Positions 19,306 to 28,497 of a stretch of DNA of 64,000 bases are shown piece by piece. Position numbers and translations under genes: made by a program. This stretch comes from Thermoanaerobacterium xylanolyticum LX-11. Its GTDB lineage: Bacteria > Bacillota > Thermoanaerobacteria > Thermoanaerobacterales > Thermoanaerobacteraceae. The first letter of the stretch is position 1, and each line of letters begins with the position of its first letter. The stretch lies in the NCBI RefSeq assembly GCF_000189775.2, contig NC_015555.1, positions 2,429,001 to 2,493,000 on the forward strand. The letters are read 5' to 3'. The notes beneath the pieces were generated by a model. It was given only the letters and a program-made list of their open reading frames with translations, made no database searches and was not told where the DNA came from.

Positions 19306-19990
19306 TTTCTTCGCTAAAATAATAACCAACCCCTCTTTTGGTATGTATATACCTTGGGTTTGCCGGATCATCCTCAATTTTTTCTCTAAGTCGCCTTATT
19401 GTAACATCCACCGTCCTTACATCGCCAAAGTATTCATAACCCCAAACCTTTTCTAAAAGCATCTCTCGCGAAAATATAAGCCCTCGGTTGGCTACCAAAA
19501 ATTTTAAAAGGTCAAACTCTCTCGATGTAAGCTCGATGGGTTTTCCATTTTTCTCTACTCTGTATTTTGACAAATCGATGTTTAAGCTATTTACACTTAA
19601 AACATTTGACATAGTCTCACCATTGCTTATACCGCTTCTTCTTAAATTAGCTTTTACCCTGGCAATAAGCTCTCTCATAGAAAAAGGCTTCGTCACATAG
19701 TCGTCGGCACCCAGTTCCAATCCCAATACTTTGTCTACTTCCTCTTCCTTTGCCGTAAGCATCAATATGGGTGTAGTCATAGTCTGCCTCAATATCCTTA
19801 AAACTGTAAAACCGTCCATTTTTGGAAGCATGACGTCAAGGAGGATAAGGTCAGGATTTTTCTCTTGAGCCATTTTAAGACCTTCCTCCCCATCATATGC
19901 CTCTATCGTGCTGTATCCATTTTTTTCTAAATTGTACTTCAAGATCTCGACAATTGGCTTTTCATCGTCTACTATCAGGATTCTGCTCAA
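19295..19990 (-). CDS. walR: WalR/VicR response regulator (OmpR family)
   Basis: 231 residues. Receiver domain 1-120 with the acidic pocket (VDDE), phospho-acceptor Asp52 (LLDVMLP) and the conserved Lys in MLTAKEEEV. The DNA-binding winged helix has the recognition segment WGYEYFGDVRTVDVTIRRLREKIE and the ending RGVGYYF. WalR controls cell-wall hydrolases and is essential in many Firmicutes. The start is TTG at 19988-19990 behind GGGGTGATGGCA. It follows the metallopeptidase stop by six bases, so the peptidase gene is part of this operon. Confidence 0.96.
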   Translation of the reverse strand: MSRILIVDDEKPIVEILKYNLEKNGYSTIEAYDGEEGLKMAQEKNPDLILLDVMLPKMDGFTVLRILRQTMTTPILMLTAKEEEVDKVLGLELGADDYVTKPFSMRELIARVKANLRRSGISNGETMSNVLSVNSLNIDLSKYRVEKNGKPIELTSREFDLLKFLVANRGLIFSREMLLEKVWGYEYFGDVRTVDVTIRRLREKIEDDPANPRYIHTKRGVGYYFSEESEL

Positions 19991-19996
19991 ATGCCA

Positions 19997-20812
19997 TCAC
20001 CCCTTAACATTGTTGACAAATGTATCAAGCTTTAAGCCAGTCTCTTTGTAAAAGCTTGACTCTATACTCATTCCGCTTCCTAAATCTCTAAGCATCTCTC
20101 TTATAGTCTCCATGCCAAATTTATCGCTTATGGCCTTTGTCACCTGAAAAGCCCTTTTATACGCCAACATCTCATCAAGTGAGTCAAAATTGTTTTCCAA
20201 TTGGTCAAAAGTATATGGTTTCCCATTATAGCTTAAGTCTTTGCCCCATTCGTATCCATCTTGTCTGTACTCCTCTAAAAGGGCTATGCCTTCTGTAAAC
20301 CACGTCGGATAATTGCCTTTAGCGATGTCGTCTACAACAAGATGCGTAAACTCATGGACAACAGGACCTTCGTATTGAAAAACTTTCGTCACATCCTGCC
20401 CTGAAGGTATCCAAAGGGCTGGAGATTCTATGCTTATTACACCGTTTAAATATATTCCCATGGCATTTTCTCCTTTTGCAAGGGAAAAGTCCTTATTCAT
20501 TTCATCAGGATTGCTATAAACTATGATAACCGACTTATCTTTAGGTGCATATCCTAAATCTTTTATGACGCCATAATAGTGCTTTTCAGCCGTATCTATG
20601 ATAAGCGAAACGTATTTGCTATCTGAATCTTGATATCTAACAATAAAATGTTTGCTTTCCTTAGTCTTAAAATTTTTTACGCTTTCTTCAATCTTGTCTT
20701 TGCCAATCACCTTATAAACCGGATATGCCTTTGTCAATATGCTTTCATTAAACAATAAAGCCAACACAAAAGCAATAAAAACAATCGCCACAATGATTTT
20801 ATTTTTCTTCAT
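19997..20812 (-). CDS. Membrane-anchored gluzincin-type metallopeptidase
   Basis: 271 residues. An N-terminal anchor or signal helix (about 5-21) precedes an extracellular 'peptidase MA-like' domain. The zinc site is HEFTH at 153-157 (HExxH) with the third ligand in WFTEGIALLEE, Glu174. A propeptide-like region comes first. The substrate is unknown; location outside the membrane and as first gene of the walRK operon point to a role in the cell envelope (inference). The ribosome site GAGGTGAT is paired in a long-range hairpin (20817-20870), the same arrangement as at htrA. Confidence 0.85.
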   Translation of the reverse strand: MKKNKIIVAIVFIAFVLALLFNESILTKAYPVYKVIGKDKIEESVKNFKTKESKHFIVRYQDSDSKYVSLIIDTAEKHYYGVIKDLGYAPKDKSVIIVYSNPDEMNKDFSLAKGENAMGIYLNGVISIESPALWIPSGQDVTKVFQYEGPVVHEFTHLVVDDIAKGNYPTWFTEGIALLEEYRQDGYEWGKDLSYNGKPYTFDQLENNFDSLDEMLAYKRAFQVTKAISDKFGMETIREMLRDLGSGMSIESSFYKETGLKLDTFVNNVKG

Positions 20813-20816
20813 AGTG

Positions 20817-20870
20817 TATCACCTCACAAAATACTAAAAATATGTATATACTTAAATATATGAGGTAATA
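20817..20870 (-). promoter_or_regulatory. Hairpin pairing the ribosome site of the wal operon's first gene
   Basis: TGAGGTAATA (20861-20870) is complementary to TATCACCTCA (20817-20826) over 10 bp with one G-U pair; the loop is 34 bases. In the mRNA the arm next to the start codon contains the Shine-Dalgarno. The pairing motif is nearly the same as at htrA (13527-13562). Confidence 0.5.
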
Positions 20871-20922
20871 CAATTACATTATAACCCAATGTCAAGCACA
20901 TTGCAAAGTAAATTTAAGGAAC

Positions 20923-20946
20923 AAAAAAGAGCCGTATTTCGGCTCT
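20923..20946 (-). terminator. Terminator of the M23 endopeptidase gene
   Basis: AGAGCC / GGCTCT stem with a seven-base loop, followed on the minus strand by T6. It begins at the end of the M23 coding sequence. Confidence 0.82.
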
Positions 20947-22151
20947 CATTTTAAGTACATCATAGGGTTTACTGGCACACCATTTTTTCTGACTTCAAAG
21001 TGAACATGTGGTCCTGTAGTATTTCCTGTCATACCCACTAAGGCGATTTCCTGTCCTTTATTAACCTTGTCTCCCTTTTTCACCAAAAGCTTGCTGGCAT
21101 GGCCATAGTACGTCACATATCCGTTTCCATGATCGACCTCAACAAGATTTCCATAACCATTTTCCCATCCTGCAAATACGACAGTACCTCCATCCGCTGC
21201 ATATATAGGATCATTCATAGATGCTGCTATATCTATGCCTGCATGAAGTCTTCCCCACCTTTGCCCGTACCTGGACGTTATCACTATATGCCCTCGTATT
21301 GGATAATCAAGAGCGATTGCAGTTGAAAGATTCTTAGTCCCTACAGATACAATCTCATCTGCTGGATCTTTTACCACCTCTTCGTTTATCACATCTTTTT
21401 CGGATATTTGCCCATTGTAATACTTCAAAACGGCAGTAACTATTTTGACACCATCTTCTCCATTTGCTACAACTTTGGAAGCGTTGGCAAACATGTCACC
21501 ATCTTTTTGATAAACGGTTTCATGCGGAATGTCATCCATGTACACGATTTTTCTCTCTGATACTACAGTCAAAACAGGTTTAAGCTCTTTTACTTTTAAA
21601 ATCTGCCCTTTAAAAATTGTAGTGGTAACCATAGGATTTAATTTATATATGTCGTCTAACGAGATGCTAAATTTTCTCGAGATTGACCAAAGAGTGTCAT
21701 GGTCTTTTACAGTGTAAGTCTCAACATCATCACCTTCCAGCTTTTTTAAGGCTTCTCCAACTGTCTCGATTTTAACTGCAGGGCTATCTACCTCAACCAG
21801 TTTCACATCATTTTTGAAATAGACTTTCATAGACCCGTTTTTGTACTTGTCAAGGATATCATTAAGTACCCACAATGCGTCTTCTCTATTCTTTAGCGTC
21901 ACTACATTAAAGCCGTCAACTACAATCGCTGTGGGTCTATCAATGCGCACAAATCTTCCCTGTTCTACGCTATATGCAAAATGATTTAAGCTTTGATCTT
22001 CCGTACTAAAAAATGCACTTTTGTCGATGCCAATGTAGAAAACTACGGCAAACAAAATCGTCAAAGTGGCAGTTAATATAAATCGCCTTTTAATTGAAAC
22101 TTTTTTGATTAAGTTGCAACTAAAAGGGTTTGACTTATCTTCGTTATCCAT
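20946..22151 (-). CDS. Membrane-anchored M23 peptidoglycan endopeptidase with LysM and G5 domains
   Basis: 401 residues. A cytosolic N-tail and one membrane helix (about 24-45) are followed by a LysM (YTVKDHDTLWSISRKFSIS, about 143-188), a G5-like module (about 190-270: KPVLTVVSERKIVYMDDIPHET), and a LytM/M23 domain (about 290-400). Zinc and catalytic residues are visible in HAGIDIA and GPHVHFEV. Such enzymes cut peptide cross-links of peptidoglycan. It lies just upstream of the wal operon and ends in its own terminator; WalR control is plausible from the neighbourhood and the known WalR regulon but no clear WalR box was found. Confidence 0.92.
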   Translation of the reverse strand: MDNEDKSNPFSCNLIKKVSIKRRFILTATLTILFAVVFYIGIDKSAFFSTEDQSLNHFAYSVEQGRFVRIDRPTAIVVDGFNVVTLKNREDALWVLNDILDKYKNGSMKVYFKNDVKLVEVDSPAVKIETVGEALKKLEGDDVETYTVKDHDTLWSISRKFSISLDDIYKLNPMVTTTIFKGQILKVKELKPVLTVVSERKIVYMDDIPHETVYQKDGDMFANASKVVANGEDGVKIVTAVLKYYNGQISEKDVINEEVVKDPADEIVSVGTKNLSTAIALDYPIRGHIVITSRYGQRWGRLHAGIDIAASMNDPIYAADGGTVVFAGWENGYGNLVEVDHGNGYVTYYGHASKLLVKKGDKVNKGQEIALVGMTGNTTGPHVHFEVRKNGVPVNPMMYLK

Positions 22152-22284
22152 CGTCTTCTCCTTTCATTTGCGCATAGATTGCATACAAAAATGCGTTATT
22201 ATTTTTTGTTTTTTTGCAAATTTTATGCATATCAAACTTAAAAAATAGACAAATTTGTCGTAATATATATTATATTCTTTTAAA

Positions 22285-22313
22285 TTGATGGTTATGACAC
22301 ATCGTGTTATAAT
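22285..22313 (+). promoter_or_regulatory. Sigma-A-type promoter of the dnaD-dnaI operon
   Basis: TTGATG (22285-22290), 17-base spacer, TATAAT (22308-22313). Transcription would begin near 22320, about 13 bases before the ATG, giving a very short leader with GAGGTGG. Confidence 0.75.
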
Positions 22314-22332
22314 TAAACTTGAGGTGGTGTAC

Positions 22333-23304
22333 ATGAGCAGATGTAATTTTTCTAATGATTTTGATGATATGGGAAGCACCCCCGTTAGCAATTTTTTTAT
22401 AAATCATTATATGTTAGAAGCACCAGGTGAATACGTAAAAGTATACCTTTTAGGACTTAAATATTCATATTACAACCAAAGCTTCTCAATGGAAGAAATG
22501 GCAGATAAGCTTTTTATGTCAGAAAATGACATAGACAAAGCTTTGAAATTCTGGGAAAGATCTGGCGTAATTAGGCTTAGGTATTCTGACAACGAATATT
22601 ACATAGAATATCTTCCACTTGTCAAAAAATCTGATGATGTACACACATTGTCGATTGACGATACTGAAGTCAAGCAGATGTTTGAAACGGTAGAAAAAAT
22701 GATAGGCAGACCTCTTTCACCAACTGAGATGAACACTTACCTAAGCTGGGTTGATGAGTATGGATTCTCTCTGGAGATTTTGACAATGCTTATAAGTTAC
22801 TGTGTGTCAAAAAACAAGACGTCTCTTAAGTACATGGAAAAGGTAGCAATTGCATGGCATGATGCAGGGCTTAAGACAGCGCTTGATGTAGAAGCATACT
22901 TAAAATCGGAAAGCGAAAAGTGGATAAGGTACAAAAAAATCTTAAGAGCACTGGGATTAAAAGATGACGATGTGATGGAAGCCCACAAAGCCATGATGGA
23001 CAGGTGGATGGACGATTTAGGCTTTGATGTCGATGTCATCATAAAAGCGTGTGACGAATGCGTCTTAAAGATAAACGAACCCAGTTTTCCGTACATCAAT
23101 CAGATACTCATCAATTGGTACAACGACGGCATAAGAACTGTAAATGACTTAGACAAAATAAAGAAAAAACCATACACTAAAAAGACTACTCCCAACTACA
23201 AAGTCCCTAAAAATTACTTCAATGGATACTCTCAGAGGACATACGATGTAGACGAGCTGGAAAAGAAACTTTTAGCTCATTCAAGAGGTGAATTTGGTGA
23301 ATAA
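22333..23304 (+). CDS. dnaD: DnaD-domain replication initiation protein
   Basis: 323 residues. An N-terminal winged-helix part (about 25-95, FSMEEMADKLFMSENDIDKALKFWE) is followed by two DnaD/DnaB_2 domains (PTEMNTYLSWVDEYGFSLEILTMLI about 145 onward, and GFDVDVIIKACDECVLKINEPSFPYI with the YxxxIL-like INQILINWYNDGI). DnaD-type proteins remodel origin DNA and help load the replicative helicase in Firmicutes. The ATG at 22333 follows GAGGTGGTGTAC. Its end overlaps the start of the helicase-loader gene by eight bases, a translationally coupled pair. Confidence 0.92.
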   Translation: MSRCNFSNDFDDMGSTPVSNFFINHYMLEAPGEYVKVYLLGLKYSYYNQSFSMEEMADKLFMSENDIDKALKFWERSGVIRLRYSDNEYYIEYLPLVKKSDDVHTLSIDDTEVKQMFETVEKMIGRPLSPTEMNTYLSWVDEYGFSLEILTMLISYCVSKNKTSLKYMEKVAIAWHDAGLKTALDVEAYLKSESEKWIRYKKILRALGLKDDDVMEAHKAMMDRWMDDLGFDVDVIIKACDECVLKINEPSFPYINQILINWYNDGIRTVNDLDKIKKKPYTKKTTPNYKVPKNYFNGYSQRTYDVDELEKKLLAHSRGEFGE

Positions 23305-24277
23305 CTTGGTTCAAGAGGTTTTAAGGGAATACGACATGTTGAGGGACAAGTCCTTGAAAGAAGCCCTCAGTAGGCGGGAAGAAGTCTACAGAAAGATACC
23401 GCAGATATCTCAAATAGACGATAAAATAAAAGAAATCGGCATCGAAATATCAAAAGCCATTTTTCTAAATCCCCAAAACCAAAAAGAATTTTTAGAAAAC
23501 TTAAGGCATAAGCTTATCTATTTGAAAAAGGAAAAAGCTGGACTTCTTAAGCTTAATGGTTATCCTGAAACGTACATGGAGCAAGAATATGAATGCAACA
23601 TTTGCAAAGATACAGGTTTTGTAAACAACAAAAGGTGCAGGTGTTTCGAACAAAAACTTATCAATCTATACTACAAGCAGTCCAGCATAGAAGAAATAAC
23701 TAAGATCGAAAACTTTGACAACTTTGACTATCACCTTTACTCAGACAAACCATACAAAGGAAAAATGTCTCCTAGGGAAAACATTAAAAGCATAGTAGAA
23801 GTAGCCAAAGACTTTATCGACTACTTTGATGTGGAGAAGGAAAGCCTGTTTTTTTACGGGGACTCTGGACTTGGCAAGACTTTTCTTTCCCACTGCGTTG
23901 CAAAAGAACTTTTAGACAAAGGCAAAGTAGTCCTATACAGGACAGCTCCAGACCTTGTGGAAGGACTAAGACTTAATAAGTTGAATTCTGACAATGATTC
24001 GTACTACGAGTACACAGATTTGCTTAGAGAATGCGACTTGCTTATAATAGACGACCTGGGGACTGAACCTATTACGCCATTCAGCCTCCAGGAAATCTTC
24101 AGCATCGTCAACGCAAGGCTTTTGGCCAACAAGAAATTCATTATATCTACAAACTTGCCATTATCAGAAGTAATGAATATTTACCCAGAAAGACTGTGTT
24201 CAAGAATACTTGGGAATTTCAAACTTTTAAACTTCTACGGAGATGACATAAGGATTAAGAGAAAAACTATAAATTAA
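23297..24277 (+). CDS. dnaI: DnaI/DnaC-type helicase loader ATPase
   Basis: 326 residues. The N-terminal part has a cysteine cluster (YECNICKDTGFVNNKRCRCF), like the zinc-binding N-domain of DnaI that contacts the helicase. The C-terminal AAA+ domain shows Walker A (GDSGLGKTFL), Walker B (LLIIDDLGTE), sensor I (FIISTNLP) and an arginine-finger context (YPERLCSRILGNF). It loads DnaB helicase at the origin together with DnaD. I choose the GTG at 23297 because AAGAGGTGAATTT... supplies the ribosome site at correct spacing; a GTG nine bases earlier is too close. Its stop overlaps that of the convergent peptidase gene by four bases. Confidence 0.9.
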   Translation: MNNLVQEVLREYDMLRDKSLKEALSRREEVYRKIPQISQIDDKIKEIGIEISKAIFLNPQNQKEFLENLRHKLIYLKKEKAGLLKLNGYPETYMEQEYECNICKDTGFVNNKRCRCFEQKLINLYYKQSSIEEITKIENFDNFDYHLYSDKPYKGKMSPRENIKSIVEVAKDFIDYFDVEKESLFFYGDSGLGKTFLSHCVAKELLDKGKVVLYRTAPDLVEGLRLNKLNSDNDSYYEYTDLLRECDLLIIDDLGTEPITPFSLQEIFSIVNARLLANKKFIISTNLPLSEVMNIYPERLCSRILGNFKLLNFYGDDIRIKRKTIN

Positions 24278-25716
24278 TCAAGCCATTCTTCGAAAAATCC
24301 TCCTGTATCCTTTCCAGTCACACTGTCCACTACGTCTATAAGGTTCTGCGTAGTGGCATTTTTATATTTGTAATCTGAATAGTACTTATCTAAGACCTCT
24401 TTAAATTTTTCATCTCCTATAAGGTTCCTAAGTTCATTGAATACCATTGCCCCTTTGTTGTACACGATATTAGTGTAATCATTCCAATCCTTAAATTGCC
24501 CTAATGTCTTCACCATTCCATCATCTTTGTTGGTCTTGGAAAACTTATAAAATTCTCCTGAAATTATGGATTTAAATACCGCATCTGCAGTGGCTTTTCC
24601 GTAATACCGCTCAATGTACATTATCGTCGTATACTCTGTAAGCCCTTCATCAAGCCACGCTTCCCTTACCTCATTATTCCCAACGACGCCATACCACCAC
24701 TGGTGAGCTGTCTCATGTGCTATAACGTATTCTAAATTAAACAAATTGTCTTTTGAATAGAGATCTTTTGATATAAACACCAAATTTGGATACTCCATCC
24801 CACCCATGTAAAAATCCGATTCTACTACGCTGTACTCTTTATACGGGTACTTGCCTATGTAGCTATTGTAAAATCTTATAGCATCCTGTGCGTACTTTAA
24901 GGCTTTTAATCCTGAATCTTCATCAAAGTAATATGACTTAACCTTAATGCCGTCAACATCTCCTTCCGCTACTTTAAATTTAGAGCTCATGACGACGGCA
25001 AAATCCCTCACATTTGGAGCATCTATAGTTAATACATCCATATCGCCTTGTCTCGCCTTAGACTTCACGACACCTGTTGTCGCCACTTCCATTCCTTTTG
25101 GCACAGCAAGTTTCACTTTATAATTTGATACATCGCTGTAAAATGGATCACCCAATGCATAGTAGGGATCATTGTTCCAGCCGTTTTGGTCGTACACCGA
25201 CAAAATAGGATAAAAATTTGTCACCTGGATGGTATTGTTTCCATAACCAAATCTGCCGCAAGATGGAGGAATCTGAACTTTAAAGCCTATAGCGAAGCTT
25301 ATCCTGTCGCCTTTCTCCAATTTTTTAGGGAGAAGTATCTTTAAAATCTCACCTGTTTTTTGATCAATGCTGTATGTAGCTTTTTCATTTTTACCAAAAG
25401 TCACTCCATTTATCTCTATATACCCTGGCTTAAATCCATTTGGATATGCCAACCCTATTTCTTCTTTTGTAAATGGAACTTTACTTTTATCTTTAAATGC
25501 GTTGGGATACAAATGCATGTACACCTCGCTTAAATTCACATCATATGTGTTTATAAAGTCTACCACTTCTGTTCCTATAATGGTCTTGTCTTTGTCGTTG
25601 TACTTAAGATCCATATTGTACACCGTCCTGTTGCTGTTTTTTATAGGGGCAAAATAGATAAGTAGCCCAATGGCAGCAACAAGAATTACCAGCCATATAT
25701 ATTTTTTGCTTTTCAT
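24274..25716 (-). CDS. M1-family zinc metallopeptidase (membrane-anchored)
   Basis: 480 residues. One N-terminal membrane helix (about 6-23) precedes an M1 beta-saddle region (40-255) and a thermolysin-like catalytic domain. The zinc site is HETAHQWW (334-341) with the third ligand Glu357 in WLDEGLTEY. The exopeptidase loop that is GxMEN in classic aminopeptidases is GGMEYP (305-310). The ARM-repeat C-terminal domain of larger M1 enzymes is missing. It likely trims peptides outside the membrane. Single gene, divergent from ytaF. Confidence 0.92.
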   Translation of the reverse strand: MKSKKYIWLVILVAAIGLLIYFAPIKNSNRTVYNMDLKYNDKDKTIIGTEVVDFINTYDVNLSEVYMHLYPNAFKDKSKVPFTKEEIGLAYPNGFKPGYIEINGVTFGKNEKATYSIDQKTGEILKILLPKKLEKGDRISFAIGFKVQIPPSCGRFGYGNNTIQVTNFYPILSVYDQNGWNNDPYYALGDPFYSDVSNYKVKLAVPKGMEVATTGVVKSKARQGDMDVLTIDAPNVRDFAVVMSSKFKVAEGDVDGIKVKSYYFDEDSGLKALKYAQDAIRFYNSYIGKYPYKEYSVVESDFYMGGMEYPNLVFISKDLYSKDNLFNLEYVIAHETAHQWWYGVVGNNEVREAWLDEGLTEYTTIMYIERYYGKATADAVFKSIISGEFYKFSKTNKDDGMVKTLGQFKDWNDYTNIVYNKGAMVFNELRNLIGDEKFKEVLDKYYSDYKYKNATTQNLIDVVDSVTGKDTGGFFEEWLD

Positions 25717-25855
25717 TAAATCAGCTCCCCCATATTATTGTTCACTATATATTAATACGAAACCACAAATATTAGAACATAATTTGATTAAGCAAAACAC
25801 ATATTTACTTCCCCAACATATATTGATTATGAATCTAAAAGAGGAGGGATAAAAT

Positions 25856-26467
25856 ATGCACTTTATTTATTCACTGTTCATCGCTTTAGCCAACAACATA
25901 GACAACATAAGCGTCAGAATAGCCTACAGCGTAAGAGGAATAAAAATCACCGCAGTAAAAAATTTGTGGATATCCCTGATAACATTTATAATATCATCCA
26001 TCGCCGCCATGTCTGGCAATATAATATCTGGAGTACTTAGTAAGCACATAAGCTCCATATTAAGCATGATTCTCTTTATCTCTATAGGACTTTGGATAGC
26101 TATTGAGCCATATTTCAAAAAAAATAGCAATAGCCCTTATGATATGAACGATAAAGCGAAAAACATATATGACATATTGAAAAAGCCTGAGGAAGCCGAT
26201 GTGGATGATTCTAAAGACATTGACTTTAAAGAAGCTACATTTCTCGGCATTGCCTTGTCTATAAACAATATCGGAGGCGGATTAAGCGCTGGCATGATAG
26301 GCCTTAACTCCTTTTTTATAGGATTTCTGTCTGCTCTTATAAGTTTCATTGCCTTGTGGATTGGAAACTATGTGACAGACTTTTTAAATAGATGGAACTT
26401 TAGAAAAAAAGCAACAGTGATTGCAGGACTGATATTGATACTTATAGGCATAAAACAGATAATATAA
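25856..26467 (+). CDS. ytaF: YtaF-type sporulation/MntP-like membrane protein
   Basis: 203 residues, about six membrane helices in two related halves, each starting with an acidic-Asn helix (LFIALANNIDNISVRIAYSVRG and GIALSINNIGGGLSAGMIGL). The hydrophilic centre (residues about 85-125) is charged. This is the YtaF family, related to the manganese exporter MntP and the LysE fold, and conserved in endospore formers. Metal export is a family-level guess. The ATG at 25856 has GAGGAGGGATAAAAT upstream. It ends at a terminator. Confidence 0.88.
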   Translation: MHFIYSLFIALANNIDNISVRIAYSVRGIKITAVKNLWISLITFIISSIAAMSGNIISGVLSKHISSILSMILFISIGLWIAIEPYFKKNSNSPYDMNDKAKNIYDILKKPEEADVDDSKDIDFKEATFLGIALSINNIGGGLSAGMIGLNSFFIGFLSALISFIALWIGNYVTDFLNRWNFRKKATVIAGLILILIGIKQII

Positions 26468-26474
26468 TCTTTAT

Positions 26475-26500
26475 AAAAGGCATCGACAATGATGCCTTTT
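26475..26500 (+). terminator. ytaF terminator
   Basis: Perfect 10-bp stem AAAAGGCATC / GATGCCTTTT with a six-base loop. The right arm already overlaps the beginning of the truncated phosphoesterase gene. Confidence 0.82.
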
Positions 26501-27754
26501 AAATTTTACCATGATAATCAAAGTGGAGTAGCAACAGATCCACAATATGGTCCATGGAAAACTACGATACATAATGCGTATAGCGCAAATAAAGATGCAA
26601 AGTTCTTCGTAAATGTAGGAGACCTTGTCGAGATTGGTCAATTGTATACACACTGGAATAACTGGTTTGATGCAGCAAAAGGCGTGATAGATACAATACC
26701 AGAAATGCCTGTTGAAGGCAATCACGAAACATGTCAATTATCAAACTACGATTCAGGCAAACCAAAAGATTTTGTAAATTTATTTCCAGTCCCACAAAAT
26801 GGTCCCGACGGCTTAAAAGGGTAAATTTATTCTTTTGATTACGGAAATGCACATATAGTGATGCTTGACAGCCAAGAAGATGAAGAAGAAGGTGTTTCAG
26901 GCGACATATTAGAAACACAAAAAGCATGGCTTGATAAAGATCTAAAGAACACCAATAAAACATGGAAAATAGTCTTTTTCCATAAGACACCGTATTACAA
27001 TAAAGCTACTCGTTCAAATGAACAGATAAAAGCAGCATTTCAACCTATATTTGATAAATACCATGTAGATGTGGTTTTTAACGGTCACGATCACGGTTAT
27101 TCAAGGACATATCCAATCAAAAACGATCAATATGTAAAAAAACCTGCAGACGGAACTGTGTATATTGTTACAGGAAGAAGTGGCAACAAGTATTATCCAG
27201 ATCTTTCACAGAAAGTATGGGATGCATTTTTCTACGACCCACAAGACCAGCCAAATTACATTTTATCTACAATTAATGGCAATACGCTTACAATAAAAGC
27301 TGTAAAGCAGGATGGAACACCTATCGACACGTATTCAATAACGAAAAATCCTAATGGAACAGAAACAGATTCTCCAGAGACTGTCGTTCCAACAAAATAC
27401 AATGCAACTATGTTGGCTATATATGGCAACATGCTTCAGCAGCCTTTTATGCCATCAAATCCTAAACAAATAAACGGCAAATGGTACGTACCTGTAAGAG
27501 CGTTTATGCAATATTTAGGCAGCAACGTAGACTGGAACACAGATGGCACAATAAATATAACATATGGAAAAACACAGGCAAACTTGAACATAGGCAGCAC
27601 TAAAGCACGATTAAACAACAAAACATTGGAAATCCCAGACGCAATAGTATTAAACAATGGCTTAACGTGGATATCGACAGATGATTTAACAACTCTCTTT
27701 GGCTTCAACTACAAATACGATTCAAATACAAACATGTTGATGTTCGTCAAATAA
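26489..27754 (+). pseudogene. Truncated purple-acid-phosphatase-like metallophosphoesterase with copper amine oxidase-type stalk domain
   Basis: The metal-binding motifs of a calcineurin-like phosphoesterase are visible: FVNVGDLVE, EGNHET, and later FNGHDHGYSRT. The C-terminal 110 residues are a copper amine oxidase N-domain-like module (YVPVRAFMQYLGSNVDWN, ITYGKTQANLNIG) used as a cell-surface stalk by clostridia. Two lesions show it is dead. The 5' part with signal peptide and first metal motif is missing, with the frame beginning inside the ytaF terminator. An in-frame TAA at 26822-26824 also splits the remaining frame, with family-like sequence on both sides (GLKG, then IYSFDYGNAHIVML). 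Confidence 0.85.
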
Positions 27755-27818
27755 ATTTTGGCAAGTCCTGTGTTTTTATTAGTAAGACGACATTCATCTA
27801 TTCTATAACTTAATGCAG

Positions 27819-28422
27819 AACTCAACCACCACCTGCTAAAGCAGGTGGGTTGGATATGCCGCTTAAGCAGCTTAAAACTCGCCTAAAGTAAAATTATCAT
27901 TCTTTTGATTTTCTTCTATGTCTTGATTTTGTATATACTCTATTATCACTTCATCTGTTACATTGCCACTACTTGCTGCAAAATATCCTCGTGCCCATAA
28001 ATGTTGTCCCCAAAATTGTTTGTTAAGCTCCTTATTCTCCATTAGCAGCTTTCTCGAACTATATCCTTTTATATATTGCACTAGCTTACTTACTGACAAA
28101 TGTGGTGGTGCCGACACTAGTATATGTATATGATCTTTTGATACATGTCCTGATAATATTTCTACTTCATTATTTTTGCATACCATTCTTATTAGTTCTC
28201 TTGTCCTTTCAGCTATTTTCCCAACCAATACCGGTTTTCTATATTTTGTTATCCATACTATATGATATTTTAGATCATATGTAGCATGTGACGACTTTCT
28301 ATAATTTTGCATATTTATCACCTCTAGTTTATTTTTTACTAGAAGTGATTATTTATTTTTATTCGTTGACCTAAAGGTTTCAGCTTAAGCTGAGGGATTT
28401 AACCCCATTATACAGACATTAA
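27819..28422 (-). mobile_element. IS200-type insertion sequence, copy A
   Basis: A 604-base unit that recurs at 56978-57581. It carries only tnpA, with no TnpB. The subterminal palindromes needed by single-strand transposition are present: CCACCTGC-TAAA-GCAGGTGG near 27827-27846 and CAGCTTAAGCTG near 28381-28392. There are no terminal inverted repeats or target duplications, as expected for this group. On the minus strand both copies are preceded by TTAA, the probable target. Confidence 0.85.
27872..28312 (-). CDS. tnpA: IS200-type Y1 transposase TnpA
   Basis: 146 residues from the ATG at 28310-28312, chosen for GAGGTGATAAAT upstream. HUH motif in DHIHILVSAPP and the catalytic tyrosine in the C-terminal helix, probably the Tyr of EVIIEYIQNQ; the WGQHLWARGYFAASSG loop is typical. 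It cuts and joins single-stranded element ends at replication forks. The protein is identical to the copy at 57031-57471, so both copies are probably intact and recently mobile. Confidence 0.92.
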   Translation of the reverse strand: MQNYRKSSHATYDLKYHIVWITKYRKPVLVGKIAERTRELIRMVCKNNEVEILSGHVSKDHIHILVSAPPHLSVSKLVQYIKGYSSRKLLMENKELNKQFWGQHLWARGYFAASSGNVTDEVIIEYIQNQDIEENQKNDNFTLGEF

Positions 28423-28459
28423 AAAAGCAGCTATTTTACCATATCCTTATTTTTAGCAT

Positions 28460-28497
28460 AAAAAGCCGCTTTGGCCTATCCCGCCTTACGGCTTTTT
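28460..28497 (-). terminator. Terminator after the DUF4926 gene
   Basis: AAAAAGCCG / CGGCTTTTT with a 20-base insert that itself is GC-rich; T tract on the minus strand. Confidence 0.75.

Noticed and set aside
27872-28321. IS605-type element with TnpB and omega RNA
   Set aside because: Only tnpA is present in both copies; no TnpB fragment or guide-like 3' region was found.
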